Part shown: positions 35,480 to 44,500 of the stretch, piece after piece | Layout of the letters: each line of letters begins with the position of its first letter | Position numbering within the stretch: the stretch's first letter is position 1 | Made by a program: the position numbers and the translations under genes | Origin: Methanomassiliicoccales archaeon | GTDB taxonomy: Archaea > Thermoplasmatota > Thermoplasmata > Methanomassiliicoccales > UBA472 | Direction of reading: 5' to 3' | DNA length: 64,000 nucleotides | Assembly (NCBI GenBank): GCA_026394395.1 | Contig: JAPKYK010000004.1 | Coordinates: 127,838 to 191,837, forward strand | Notes under the pieces: model-generated | Seen by the model: the letters and a program-made list of their open reading frames with translations, nothing else | Databases searched by the model: none | Told to the model about the DNA's origin: nothing

Positions 35480-36183
35480 GACATCTCGTTGATGAGCAGG
35501 CTGACCTCGTTCTCCGCCATGTTGCTGGGCTCGTAGGGCAGAAGCAGCAAGGACTGGGCCTGGAAGACGTCGTCCTTCAGCTTCTGGGCGATCTTCAGGA
35601 AGGAACGGAAGTCGGTGTTGGTGACGATGTAGGTCATCCCGTCCAAGAGGATGACGGACGGTTTGCCCTTGTTCTTGGCCAGGAAGTTCCGTATGCTGGT
35701 CTGCATCTTGGCCGTCTCCGTGGGCTGCAGGTACTCCTCACGGTCCAGGTCCCCGGCCTGCGGGTCGGCCTTGGTCAGCCACAGCACGGAGCATTCTTTA
35801 CCGACGTACTGACGCACGTCCTTAGGGCACGTGCGGGAAATGCACAGCCCGTCCCAGCCCTCCCGGACCAGGTCGCGGAAGGCCTCGAGGGCCTCGGCGT
35901 TGGCCTCCCCCTTGAGCAGCACCGTCTTTCCCGGCCCGGCCTCCCCACGGGGTGTCGGTTTCCCCTCCTCCTTCTGGTCCAGATCCACGCCCAGTTCCCG
36001 TTGTATCTGCTTGCGTCGCTGGGCCAGCTTTTTGGGGATGCCGTTCTTCTGGTTCTTGGCCAGCAGCTGGATCTCCGTGGCGTTGTAGTTCCGGCGACAG
36101 GTCATGCTGAGCAGCTCGTCCAGAGCTTCCCTGAGGCCATCCTCGTAGCCCTTCAGGTACCCGTCGGCATAATCCTTGCTCAA
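35476..36183 (-). CDS. DUF835-domain protein
   Basis: 235 residues. The N-terminal helical part (about 1-65) is followed by a low-complexity linker (about 70-85) and a C-terminal domain containing V-I-L-L-D-G-M-T-Y-I-V-T-N-T-D-F, the DUF835 signature, with a RecA-like core lacking a P-loop. DUF835 is often fused to sensory or KaiC-like modules in archaea, so a signalling role is likely. Note the three KaiC-like ATPases at 49652-52501, where similar I-V-I-D-S and F-L-I-S-E strands occur. Confidence 0.82.
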   Translation of the reverse strand: MSKDYADGYLKGYEDGLREALDELLSMTCRRNYNATEIQLLAKNQKNGIPKKLAQRRKQIQRELGVDLDQKEEGKPTPRGEAGPGKTVLLKGEANAEALEAFRDLVREGWDGLCISRTCPKDVRQYVGKECSVLWLTKADPQAGDLDREEYLQPTETAKMQTSIRNFLAKNKGKPSVILLDGMTYIVTNTDFRSFLKIAQKLKDDVFQAQSLLLLPYEPSNMAENEVSLLINEMS

Positions 36184-36279
36184 CCCATCCCTCTGTGAAG
36201 CATATGATTGGCGTCGGTGAAATAATTATCGAGGCAACCTCGGCAAATGATTTTATGGGAGGGGATTGAATGAGGGCTC

Positions 36280-37782
36280 ATGCCTCGCAGGGCCCGCTTC
36301 CGCGGCATCAAAACGACCCCCAAGAACATGGAGAAGGAAATGCTGGCCACGTCTAAAAGGCTGGCCGATGACCCCTCTCTGGTCGTCCCCCGCCTCCTGG
36401 AGGAGGTGCGCAAGGACCCCTTCGCCAAGCTGAACAAGAGGCTGAACAAGGTCCTGCGGTACAAGGACGATCCGGTACGGCTCATCAAGCTAGCTGGCAA
36501 GGGCGATCAATTCGTTCGCGCCTACGCCGCAGCGATTTCCATTTCCGCCTCGGGCAAGCTGCCCTACCTGACCATAGCCAACCTACCGGGGGGTACGGTC
36601 TCATTCGCATTACGAGGGAAGGTGGACCGGGAAAAGCAGATCGCCCTGCAGCATTTCGACGATCCGGACCTCCGGCTGCTGGCCTACCTGGACATGGCTC
36701 GCGAGGGGAAGATGCATATCTATTCCACGGAGAAGGGGCTGTCCTGTTCGTTCTCCGGTCCCAAGGCTCCGGAGGATTACGTAAAAGAGATACTGGACAA
36801 TCTGCCCTATCGCGTCATCGAGGGCAACTGCGGGCACAGCGGACGGCCGGCGGTGCTCATACACTGGACCTCGGCCAACAAGACGCTGCGGGTATGCGCG
36901 GAATGTGCCGGGGACATGAACACCGCCCAGCACATCGTGGCCCGGATGGCCGCCCCCGACCCCTACGACGACCTGAAGGTCAGCGTGGACCATTCGTACG
37001 TCGGCGGACGTCCGGAATGCCAGGGGGAGTTCGCCACTCCCAAGGCGTTGATCGAGAGGTACCTGCAGGGCGACCTGGACGATGCCGGGCTCATCGCCGC
37101 GCACGTGCAGGCGAAAAGCGAGAGGATGCGCTCTCGCGGAACCATCTACGTTATAGGCCAGGAATGTTTCGGAAAGGACGGCGAAGCGTTCCTGAACGCG
37201 CTCAAGGGGAGCGACATGGAGCGCAAGGCGCTGCAGGCCGTGATCGCCAGTGGCGCACCCATCGTCTCCGACCAGAACCAGTCCGGAAAGGTCATCAGCG
37301 AGATGTGGGAGTCGCACGGTCGGGCCATGCTGATAGCGGTATCGGACGAGCTGACCGCCGATCGGATATGGGGCCAGAAGGAGCTCACCCCCGGGCAGAT
37401 GCTCTCCGAGGCGCAGCGACTGGTGAAGGAGAGGGAGGCCCTCTGCACCCTGCCGGCCTACGCCGGACTGGGAGCGGTGGGGCAACTGGCCGATACTCTG
37501 GCCAAGGCCTACAAGACCGAAGGGACCCCGGCCATGCTGCGGCTGGTGGAGCGCACGGCCAAGGAGCATCTCCTGCGGGCGGTATGCTACGCCTTCCTGA
37601 ACGCCGTGGGCGAAGGGCAGTCCCGCAAATGGCAGTTCAGCAACGAGGAGAGGGACCATGGGGAGCACCTCACCACGCACGCCAAGGTCATGGTCGAAGG
37701 CTGCGGCGAGGAATATCACCAGTCGCTCGTCCTGCTCCTGAGGGACAGCGGTTCGGGCGAATCGGCCGTCAGAGCACCCTGA
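36280..37782 (+). CDS. 500-residue orphan protein with possible zinc site
   Basis: No family recognised. The N-terminus is very basic (PRRARFRGIKTTPKN); residues 184-209 contain C-G-H and C-A-E-C in a spacing that could bind zinc (Cys184, His186, Cys206, Cys209). The rest is alternating alpha and beta with a helical C-terminal third, and no membrane segment. An ATG at 36280 follows an intergenic region shared with the divergent DUF835 gene. The 3' end overlaps the convergent Taw2-like gene by 14 bases. A full-length, well-kept frame shows it is a real gene. Confidence 0.75.
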   Translation: MPRRARFRGIKTTPKNMEKEMLATSKRLADDPSLVVPRLLEEVRKDPFAKLNKRLNKVLRYKDDPVRLIKLAGKGDQFVRAYAAAISISASGKLPYLTIANLPGGTVSFALRGKVDREKQIALQHFDDPDLRLLAYLDMAREGKMHIYSTEKGLSCSFSGPKAPEDYVKEILDNLPYRVIEGNCGHSGRPAVLIHWTSANKTLRVCAECAGDMNTAQHIVARMAAPDPYDDLKVSVDHSYVGGRPECQGEFATPKALIERYLQGDLDDAGLIAAHVQAKSERMRSRGTIYVIGQECFGKDGEAFLNALKGSDMERKALQAVIASGAPIVSDQNQSGKVISEMWESHGRAMLIAVSDELTADRIWGQKELTPGQMLSEAQRLVKEREALCTLPAYAGLGAVGQLADTLAKAYKTEGTPAMLRLVERTAKEHLLRAVCYAFLNAVGEGQSRKWQFSNEERDHGEHLTTHAKVMVEGCGEEYHQSLVLLLRDSGSGESAVRAP

Positions 37783-38773
37783 CGTCCACCACCATGTGGG
37801 AGATGGACGGGGCGTACGCTTTGACCTCCCTCACCCCCAGCACCTCGAAGGGCCTTCCGCCGCAACCTTCCTTCAGGTTCTCCAAGAGGCCTTGGGGGAT
37901 GCGGTCTATCGAACAGGTGTCCTGGTAATGGATGATGCCGCCCTTCTTGACCAGGGAGAAGGCCTTGGGCAGGAACTGCCAGGTGACGTTGACGTAGCCC
38001 ATCACCACCCGGTCGGCGAGGCGCTCCCCGGGAAGGTCCCGGTTGTCCCCATCGAATACGGTGATGCGCTCCTCCACCCCGTTCAAGCGGGCGTTGGTGC
38101 GCAGGTAGTCCGCGGCCACGGGATTTATCTCGCAGGCGATGACCCGGTCTGCCCTGGCCTTCACCGCTATGGGTAAGGTGAAGTAGCCTATGCCGGCGAA
38201 CATGTCCACCACCGTCTCGCCGCGACAGTCCAGCCTCCCCATCCGCTGCTTCTCATCGAAGTTGCCGGAGGAGAACATGACCTTGCTGGGGTCCAACCGG
38301 TACAGGATCCCGGACTCCAGATGCGTGGTCTCCGTCTCCTTCCCATAGACCAGCTCCACGTCCGGCCGCCGCTCCACGCCCTTGATTATCCCCTTCTCCA
38401 GCAGCACGGTCCTGGCCTTGAGGACCGTGGCGTAGGCCTTGGCCACCTCCCGCGTGTAAGGGAGCAGCTCCTCCGGGAGCTGGATGATCAGCACGTGCCC
38501 CAGCCTCTCATATCTCTCCGGCAGCAGCGCTTTAAGAGCCGGTGGCAGGTCCAGTCGTTCGGCGATGCGCTCCTGGGGCGGCCGGTGGCGGTCCTGGGCC
38601 TCCAGCTCAACGTCCACCACCGGATATTGCGGGAAGGGGTTCTCGTCCTGCAAAGGGAGCAGCACCATGTCCCCTTTCCTACCCGGTTTCCAGTTGAGGT
38701 CGAGGGACCGCAGACGGTTCAGGTGGTCCTTGACCCCGTCGGCCTCCCGCTTGGGGACCTCTATCGCTCTCAT
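37769..38773 (-). CDS. taw2: Taw2/Tyw2-type tRNA wybutosine-pathway transferase
   Basis: 334 residues of the Trm5/Tyw2 fold. The SAM motif D-M-F-A-G-I-G-Y-F-T-L-P and I-A-C-E-I-N-P bind SAM; the following V-V-M-G-Y-V-N-V-T (instead of the N-L-P-x-x-A of Trm5) favours Tyw2/Taw2, which transfers the aminocarboxypropyl group of SAM to 4-demethylwyosine at G37 of tRNA-Phe. Trm5-like methylation of G37 is the alternative. The gene starts one base after the stop of the geranylgeranyl reductase gene. Confidence 0.82.
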   Translation of the reverse strand: MRAIEVPKREADGVKDHLNRLRSLDLNWKPGRKGDMVLLPLQDENPFPQYPVVDVELEAQDRHRPPQERIAERLDLPPALKALLPERYERLGHVLIIQLPEELLPYTREVAKAYATVLKARTVLLEKGIIKGVERRPDVELVYGKETETTHLESGILYRLDPSKVMFSSGNFDEKQRMGRLDCRGETVVDMFAGIGYFTLPIAVKARADRVIACEINPVAADYLRTNARLNGVEERITVFDGDNRDLPGERLADRVVMGYVNVTWQFLPKAFSLVKKGGIIHYQDTCSIDRIPQGLLENLKEGCGGRPFEVLGVREVKAYAPSISHMVVDVRVL

Positions 38774-38774
38774 C

Positions 38775-39935
38775 TCACCGCCTCATCAGGCGCAGGATCA
38801 GCATCGGGGACAAGGACAGGAGCGAGGGGGCTTTCTTCAGCAACGGCCGTGCTAGTGCGGTGGGAAAGTCGATGTCCCCGGTGGCCAGGACCCCGCGCAC
38901 CTTTTCCCGGTCGAACTTGCTTCCGGCCTTGTCGAAGTCCCGGTCGGTCATCTTGACGAACACCCGGCGCACCCGGAACGAGTTCCGCAGCTCGCTGCCG
39001 AACTCCCCCTTCCACCTCTCTTCGTAACTGGACAAATTCTGGGCAGACAGGTCGTCCTGGCGGAAGGCCTCGATGAGCGTCTCGGCGGCCATCCGCCCTG
39101 CGGTCATGCCAGTGTAAAGACCGCCGCCGCTGAGCGGCTTGGTCATCCCCGCGGCGTCGCCGGCCAGCAGTACCCGCTCGGCGTACGTCCTTTCCAGATG
39201 GCCCAGGGGGATGGCTCCGGAATAGGTGCGCTCCCTTACCGCTCCGGCCCATCCCTGTCTCTCCAGCAGCCTTTCGAGGTAGGACTGCGGGGTCCCGCCC
39301 CCCGGGGTGACACACAGTCCCACCCGGGTCAGGTCACCGCAGGGGATGGCCCAGGCGAAGAAGCCCGGGGCCACGTCCCTACCCAAGTAAACATTCACCT
39401 TGCCCTGGTCCTCCATCCTCACACGGAGGTCCGCTTCGATGCCCCGCAATAGGTCCCTGGGTTCGCCTAGACCGAGCTGCTTGGCCACCTTGGACCGGTA
39501 TCCGTCGGCAGCGACGAGCGCACGGCAACGGACCTCCTCACCCTCCTCTATATCGGCGACCAGCCCGTCGGCGTCCCTGCGAACGGACAAGCAGCGCTTG
39601 GAGGTCAGCACCCGCGCCCCTGTCTTCTCGGCCAGGAAGGCGCAGCGGCGGTCAAAGTCGCCCCGGCGCACCACCACGGCCTTGACCTCGCTGCCCTGAA
39701 GGATAAGCGTCCTTCCTCCGGGGAAATGCACATAGGCGCCGTCGATGCGATTGATCACAGTGTCCCAGGCCGAGGCCAGGTCCACGACCCTGGGTGTCAC
39801 CAGGCCGGCGCACTGCACCGGCTCGCCTATGCAGGGATGCTCCTCCACCACCACCGTATCGAGGGCGGGGGCCAGAACGGAGGCGGCAGTGCAGCCCACC
39901 GGGCCGCCGCCGACGACCAGCACGTCGCAGCGCAT
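38775..39935 (-). CDS. Geranylgeranyl reductase-family flavoprotein
   Basis: 386 residues. The FAD dinucleotide motif is V-V-G-G-G-P-V-G at the N-terminus, and L-L-A-G-D-A-A-G-M-T-K-P is the second FAD block; the P-x-x-C-A-G-L (PVQCAGL) segment is characteristic of the archaeal geranylgeranyl reductase family that saturates isoprenoid chains of membrane lipids. Start ATG 39935; a longer frame to 39986 adds a polar leader. Likely cotranscribed with the Taw2 gene. Confidence 0.88.
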   Translation of the reverse strand: MRCDVLVVGGGPVGCTAASVLAPALDTVVVEEHPCIGEPVQCAGLVTPRVVDLASAWDTVINRIDGAYVHFPGGRTLILQGSEVKAVVVRRGDFDRRCAFLAEKTGARVLTSKRCLSVRRDADGLVADIEEGEEVRCRALVAADGYRSKVAKQLGLGEPRDLLRGIEADLRVRMEDQGKVNVYLGRDVAPGFFAWAIPCGDLTRVGLCVTPGGGTPQSYLERLLERQGWAGAVRERTYSGAIPLGHLERTYAERVLLAGDAAGMTKPLSGGGLYTGMTAGRMAAETLIEAFRQDDLSAQNLSSYEERWKGEFGSELRNSFRVRRVFVKMTDRDFDKAGSKFDREKVRGVLATGDIDFPTALARPLLKKAPSLLSLSPMLILRLMRR

Positions 39936-40009
39936 CGAGGTTCGTAGAGGGGCGGCGTATATCAAATCTTTCGAACGAAAAAACAACGGAAGTGGTTTGG
40001 AAAAAGCGT

Positions 40010-40660
40010 CTACTTGCCGCTCTTGACCTTCTCCCAGTCCTTCAGGAAGCGCTCGATGCCGATGTCCGTCAGGGGGTGCTTGAACATCTTCTTGAGCACG
40101 TCGAAGGGGATGGTGGCGATGTGGGCGCCCATGCGCGCCGCCTCGGTCACGTGGATGGGGTCGCGCACGCTGGCCACGATGACCTCGGTGTCGAAATCGT
40201 AGTTGTCCAGGATGTCCATGATCTCCGAGACGAGGTCCATGCCGTCCTGCCCTACATCGTCCAGCCTTCCCACGAAGGGCGAGACGTAGCGGGCGCCCGC
40301 CTTGGCCGCCAGCAACGCTTGATTGGCCGAGAAGATGAGAGTCATGTTCACGGACACGCCCTCCTTGGACAGCATGTTGGTGGCCTTCAGGCCCTCCTCG
40401 GTCATGGGCACCTTGATCACGATGTTGTCATTGACCGCGGCCAGTTTCATGCCCTCTTCGTACATCTCCTGCGACTTGAGGCTGATGACCTCCACGCTTA
40501 TCGGTCCGTCGACCACCTCGCAGATCTCGTTGACGATGGTGGCGAAGTCCTTCTTCTCCTTGGCGATCAAGCTGGGATTGGTCGTTACGCCATCCAATAT
40601 GCCCCAGGAGTTGACCTCCTTGATCTGTTCTATGTTGGCGGTGTCGATGAATATCTTCAT
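40010..40660 (-). CDS. tal: Transaldolase (short, fructose-6-phosphate aldolase-like type)
   Basis: 216 residues. K-I-F-I-D-T-A-N at the N-terminus, G-V-T-T-N-P-S-L, the Schiff-base Lys in I-V-I-K-V-P-M-T and S-P-F-V-G-R-L-D-D are hallmarks of the short MipB/TalC branch. It transfers dihydroxyacetone units in the non-oxidative pentose phosphate pathway or acts as an aldolase. ATG overlaps the transketolase stop as ATGA, so the three genes are translationally coupled. Confidence 0.94.
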   Translation of the reverse strand: MKIFIDTANIEQIKEVNSWGILDGVTTNPSLIAKEKKDFATIVNEICEVVDGPISVEVISLKSQEMYEEGMKLAAVNDNIVIKVPMTEEGLKATNMLSKEGVSVNMTLIFSANQALLAAKAGARYVSPFVGRLDDVGQDGMDLVSEIMDILDNYDFDTEVIVASVRDPIHVTEAARMGAHIATIPFDVLKKMFKHPLTDIGIERFLKDWEKVKSGK

Positions 40661-41601
40661 TTTTTCCTCTCCATGACCTTGATTGCCGCGGCGGCGACCT
40701 CCTTGTCGCTCAGCCCATACTCGCGCATGAGCTCCTCGCTCTCGCCCGACTGTCCGAACACGTCCTGCATCGCGACCCTTTCCATTGGTACCGGGTACGC
40801 TTCCGCCAGGGCGGCGGCGACCAGGGTGCCGACGCCGGACACGATGTTATGCTCCTCGGCGGTGACCACAGCCCCGCAGTCCTTGGCCGCCTTGACCAGG
40901 GTATGGACGTCCAGAGGTTTGATGGTGCTGAGGTTGATGACCCGGGCGGATACGCCCTTGGCCTTCAGTGATTCGGCTGCCAGAAGGCACGATGCGACCA
41001 TCTGGCCAGTGCCCACCAGGGCCACGTCCGTCCCGTCGCGCATCACCGAGGCCTTGCCGATCTGGAACTTGTCAGCATTCGAGGTTATGATAGGTATGTC
41101 GCTGCGACCCATGCGCAGGTAGGCCGGGCCGCGCCTCTCGGCGATGGCCATGACGGCCTTATAGGTCTCCGGCCCGTCGGCCGGGACCACCACGGTCATG
41201 TTGGGGATGGCGTTCATAAGAGCGATGTCCTCCATGGTCTGATGCGAGGCCCCGTCGCCCCCCACGGTGATGCCGGCGTGCGACGCCACGATCTTGACGT
41301 TCAGGTCGGGGTAGGCAATGGACTGCCTGATTTGGTCGTACGCGCGTCCCGTAGCGAAGACGGCGAAGGTGGAGGCGAAGACGGTCATGCCTCCCACGGC
41401 CAGACCGGCGGCGGTGCCCATCATGTTCTGCTCGGCGATGCCGCAGTTGAAGAAGCGCTTCGGGTACGCCTTGGCGAACTCCACGGTGCGGGTGGAACCG
41501 GAAAGATCGGCGTCCAGGACCACCACGTCCTCGCGGACCTTGCCCAGTTCGACCAGCGCCTTGCCGTAGTTCTTGCGCTGTGATTCCATGGCCCAGCTCA
41601 T
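40657..41601 (-). CDS. Transketolase, C-terminal subunit
   Basis: 314 residues. It contains the pyrimidine-binding and C-terminal domains of transketolase: [21 protein letters not shown] (with the catalytic Glu for thiamine diphosphate) and [10 protein letters not shown]. It works with the N-terminal subunit encoded just upstream. The split in two genes is typical of archaea. Overlaps both neighbours by four bases. Confidence 0.95.
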   Translation of the reverse strand: MSWAMESQRKNYGKALVELGKVREDVVVLDADLSGSTRTVEFAKAYPKRFFNCGIAEQNMMGTAAGLAVGGMTVFASTFAVFATGRAYDQIRQSIAYPDLNVKIVASHAGITVGGDGASHQTMEDIALMNAIPNMTVVVPADGPETYKAVMAIAERRGPAYLRMGRSDIPIITSNADKFQIGKASVMRDGTDVALVGTGQMVASCLLAAESLKAKGVSARVINLSTIKPLDVHTLVKAAKDCGAVVTAEEHNIVSGVGTLVAAALAEAYPVPMERVAMQDVFGQSGESEELMREYGLSDKEVAAAAIKVMERKK

Positions 41602-42434
41602 GCCGATCCCCCCAGTTCCCGCATGGCCTGCTCATACTCCTTCTCGTTCGGTGCCTTGCCGTGGAAGCCTACGTTGTTCTCCATGAAGGAGACGCCCTTG
41701 CCCTTGACGGTCTTGGCGATGATGACCGTCGGCGTTCCGCGGTGCTTCTTGGTCTCCTCGAACGTGTCCAGCACCTGCCACATATCGTTGCCGTCCATGT
41801 GCAGCACGTGCCAACCGAAGGCCTTCCATTTGTCGCCCAGGGGTTCGAGGGCCATGACGTCCTCCGTCCGGCCGTCGATCTGCAGCCCGTTGCGGTCGAC
41901 GATGCAGATCACGTTATCCAGGTGATTGTGCGCGGCGAACATGGCCGCCTCCCAGACCTGCCCCTCGGCCATCTCCCCGTCGCCGCAAAGGCAGTAGACC
42001 TTGCGGTCCAGTCCCTTCAACCGCAGGGCCAGGGCCAGACCGTTGGCCACGCTCAATCCTTGTCCGAGAGACCCGGTGGACATCTCCACGCCGGGGGTCT
42101 TCACCCGCGAGGGGTGCCCCTGCAGGCGAGAGTGCAGCTTGCGCAAGGTCATGAGCTCGTCCGTGGGAAAGTAACCGCTCTCGGCCAGGGCGGCGTAGTA
42201 TATGGGGGCGGCGTGCCCCTTGGATAATATGAAATGGTCGCGGTCCGCGGACTTGAAGCGCTTCGGCGAATGGTCCATGACCTCAAAGAACAGGGCGGTC
42301 ACGATGTCGGCGGAGGATAAGGACCCGCCGGGATGGCCAGAACCCGCAGCGTATATCATCTTGATGACCTGGCGGCGCAGCAATACGGCTTTCTGCTCCA
42401 GCCGCTGGACGGTCTTTTCGTTAAGTTGGTTCAA
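41598..42434 (-). CDS. Transketolase, N-terminal subunit
   Basis: 278 residues. The diphosphate-binding motif C-G-D-G-E-M-A-E-G-Q-V-W-E and H-P-G-G-S-L, L-S-K-G-H-A-A are complete for binding thiamine diphosphate and Mg2+. With the C-terminal subunit it moves two-carbon units between sugar phosphates, providing ribose without the oxidative branch. First gene of the transketolase-transaldolase operon; its promoter region contains a G12 tract (separate entry). Confidence 0.95.
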   Translation of the reverse strand: MNQLNEKTVQRLEQKAVLLRRQVIKMIYAAGSGHPGGSLSSADIVTALFFEVMDHSPKRFKSADRDHFILSKGHAAPIYYAALAESGYFPTDELMTLRKLHSRLQGHPSRVKTPGVEMSTGSLGQGLSVANGLALALRLKGLDRKVYCLCGDGEMAEGQVWEAAMFAAHNHLDNVICIVDRNGLQIDGRTEDVMALEPLGDKWKAFGWHVLHMDGNDMWQVLDTFEETKKHRGTPTVIIAKTVKGKGVSFMENNVGFHGKAPNEKEYEQAMRELGGSA

Positions 42435-42452
42435 AGCAAAGCACCTGAAAGG

Positions 42453-42468
42453 ATGGGGGTGTCCCCAT
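42453..42468. repeat. 6-bp inverted repeat near the transketolase transcript start
   Basis: ATGGGG (42453-42458) and CCCCAT (42463-42468) flank GTGT. On the minus strand it falls about 25 bases after the TATA-like box at 42483-42494, near the expected transcript start. Confidence 0.4.
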
Positions 42469-42482
42469 TATCCTGCCACCAC

Positions 42483-42510
42483 TTAAAAATATTTTCCACC
42501 CCCCCCCCCC
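42483..42510 (-). promoter_or_regulatory. Transketolase operon promoter with G12 tract
   Basis: On the minus strand a run of twelve G (42510-42499) is followed by TGGAAAATATTTTTAAG, a BRE/TATA-like element. The tract adjoins the promoter and could change length by slippage, or be miscounted in sequencing. The divergent HD gene starts 60 bases away. Confidence 0.45.
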
Positions 42511-42570
42511 AGAATCGAGGTCGCCGCCGCAGTAAAAAGTGTAATCTAATGGCAATCTCATCGATGGACC

Positions 42571-43341
42571 ATGGCTTTCGAGGTCCCGGTACAGGACAAT
42601 CCCCGCCTGGTCAAGATGCTGGAGCGCATCAACGCCGACGAGGAGCTCAAGGCATTGTGGAAGGTCTCCAACATCAACGCCATCGACCGCTTGGGGTTCA
42701 GCGACCACGGCTCCACCCACGTGCGCATCGTAGCCCGCAACGCCCTCAAGATGCTCCGTCTCCTGGTGGAGGACGGGCACCAGCCGGGGGTGGTGAAGGA
42801 CTACGCCCTGAGCATGGAGGACGCGGAGGTGGTGGTCGTCCTGGCCTCGGCCCTGCACGACATCGGGCTCTCGGTGCACCGGGAGAACCACGACGAGTTC
42901 TCCATCATGCTCTCCGGTCCCATCATGCACCGGCTGCTGAAGGACCTGTACCAGGAGCCCACGCTGACTTACATGGTGGCCGAGGCGCAGCACGCCATGA
43001 TCTCGCACCACGAGGGCTTCGTCCCCTACACCATCGAAGGCGGCGTGGTCCGCGTGGCCGACGCCCTGGACATGGAAAAGGGAAGGGCGCGCATACCGTT
43101 CGCCAGCGGTAGCGTGAACATCCATTCCGTGAGCGCTTTGGCCATCGATAAGGTCAAGGTGACCAAGGGAAAGGAGCGCCCCATTCTCATCGAGATCAAC
43201 ATGAACAACTCGGCGGGGATCTTCCAGATAGACGAGCTGTTGAAGGAAAAGATAGCCCTCTCCGGCCTGCAGGACCTCATCAACGTGGAGGTCCGGGTGC
43301 CGGAGGCGGAAAACCGGATAGTGAAGGGGCTGCGCCTCTAA
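42571..43341 (+). CDS. HD-domain metal-dependent phosphohydrolase
   Basis: 256 residues. H-G-S-T-H-V with A-L-H-D-I-G (HD pair), H-R-E-N-H-D and H-A-M-I-S-H-H form the ligand set of the HD superfamily, whose members hydrolyse nucleotides or phosphodiesters. It lies in the archaeal HD group without a known substrate. A C-terminal alpha/beta part (about 165-256) includes a small sheet domain. Its TAA interlocks with the TAG of the convergent PCNA gene. Confidence 0.85.
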   Translation: MAFEVPVQDNPRLVKMLERINADEELKALWKVSNINAIDRLGFSDHGSTHVRIVARNALKMLRLLVEDGHQPGVVKDYALSMEDAEVVVVLASALHDIGLSVHRENHDEFSIMLSGPIMHRLLKDLYQEPTLTYMVAEAQHAMISHHEGFVPYTIEGGVVRVADALDMEKGRARIPFASGSVNIHSVSALAIDKVKVTKGKERPILIEINMNNSAGIFQIDELLKEKIALSGLQDLINVEVRVPEAENRIVKGLRL

Positions 43342-44075
43342 TCGTTCTCGATCCTGGGCGCCAGCAGGTACTTCACTCCGCCCTTTCCGGCGGAGATGTC
43401 GAACTCCAGCTTGACCGGCAGGTCGTTGCCCAGGTTTATGTTGACGTTGGTGCCGCTGGGTATGGCCTTGATCATATTGGAGAAGTAGTCCATGGGGAAC
43501 AGGGATCGGATGCTCTCGGAGCACTGCAGGTCGACCAGCAGGGCCTTGGGCAATTTCAGGCTGACCGAGTCGGTGTCGCCCTCGGATATCATCTCGAAGC
43601 CGTCGGTGTTGACCAATAGTGCTACGTGATCGGAGATGCTCTCGGCGGCCTTGATGCCGCGCTGCAGCTCGTCCACGGCCACGGTCACGCGTGCCGGCAG
43701 GGTCAGGTTGGGGACCTTGGGGTCGCTCATGCCCTCGGTGCTGACCAGGTTCATGCGGCGAGTGATGTTGCCCACCATGATTATGAGGCGGCCGCGCTCC
43801 TCGTCCTGACGCATCTCGATGATGTCCCCGGACTTTGATAGGCGTATGACCTCCCTCAGCTTGTCCAGGTCCAGTCCCAGGTCGATCTCGCTGGCGGAGA
43901 ACTGTTCGAAGGCCTCCTTGCCCAGGAACAGGTCGATCATGGCCACATGGGCCGGGTCGACCGCTTTCAGAACTATGCCATTCTCGCTTATCTTGAACTT
44001 GGCCTCATCTATGAGCGTGGAAACGACGTCCACGACCCCCTTGAGGGTTTCGGATCTTAACTTGGCCTGAAACAT
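43338..44075 (-). CDS. pcn: PCNA sliding clamp
   Basis: 245 residues. Two repeated domains with K-A-V-D-P-A-H-V-A-M-I-D and L-D-L-D-K-L-R-E-V-I and the C-terminal L-A-P-R-I-E match archaeal PCNA. The trimer encircles DNA and tethers polymerase, ligase and nucleases. ATG 44075 begins MFQAKLRSETLKG; the five extra upstream residues are unlikely. GGGGACC precedes the start. It is followed upstream by the TFS gene, 64 bases away. Confidence 0.95.
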   Translation of the reverse strand: MFQAKLRSETLKGVVDVVSTLIDEAKFKISENGIVLKAVDPAHVAMIDLFLGKEAFEQFSASEIDLGLDLDKLREVIRLSKSGDIIEMRQDEERGRLIIMVGNITRRMNLVSTEGMSDPKVPNLTLPARVTVAVDELQRGIKAAESISDHVALLVNTDGFEMISEGDTDSVSLKLPKALLVDLQCSESIRSLFPMDYFSNMIKAIPSGTNVNINLGNDLPVKLEFDISAGKGGVKYLLAPRIEND

Positions 44076-44139
44076 TTGGTCCCCTTCCACACAGTAAAGT
44101 TATGCTCTAATTATAACTTTTCCGCACGCGAAGACTGAC

Positions 44140-44445
44140 TCAGTACTCGCGCCAGGAATGGCTGCAGGAGACGCAGCGGTAGATCTTGGTCTCCGGCTCA
44201 TCCGCAGCCCGGGTCTGCCTTAGCACCCAGAAGGCCTCCATGTTGTGGCACTTGGGGCATTCTATCCTGGTCCGGGGCAGGGTGGGGGCGTTGCCGTCGA
44301 TGACGGTCATCTCCTTTTCCTTGCCGCTGGTAGTGAAACAAACAGGCTCCCCGTTCTTGGTCACCTCGCAATTGCACGCCGGGTTCCTGCATTTGAAAGA
44401 GCCCTTCTCGGGCTTCATAATGCTTTTGCATTTTGGACAGAACAT
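44140..44445 (-). CDS. tfs: Transcription elongation factor S (TFS)
   Basis: 101 residues. N-terminal zinc ribbon C-P-K-C near residue 3, then C-R-N and C-N-C, and a C-terminal ribbon with CPKCHNM, R-A-A-D-E-P-E-T (the Asp-Glu pair reaching the RNA polymerase active site) and C-V-S-C-S-H-S-W. It stimulates RNA cleavage by stalled polymerase. ATG 44445 is chosen; seven upstream residues are unlikely. It is the first gene of the TFS-PCNA pair. Confidence 0.94.
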   Translation of the reverse strand: MFCPKCKSIMKPEKGSFKCRNPACNCEVTKNGEPVCFTTSGKEKEMTVIDGNAPTLPRTRIECPKCHNMEAFWVLRQTRAADEPETKIYRCVSCSHSWREY

Positions 44446-44500
44446 CAATTCTCGCCGATGTCCCACAAAATTTAGACGTATAAAAACGTATTCGGGTGAC

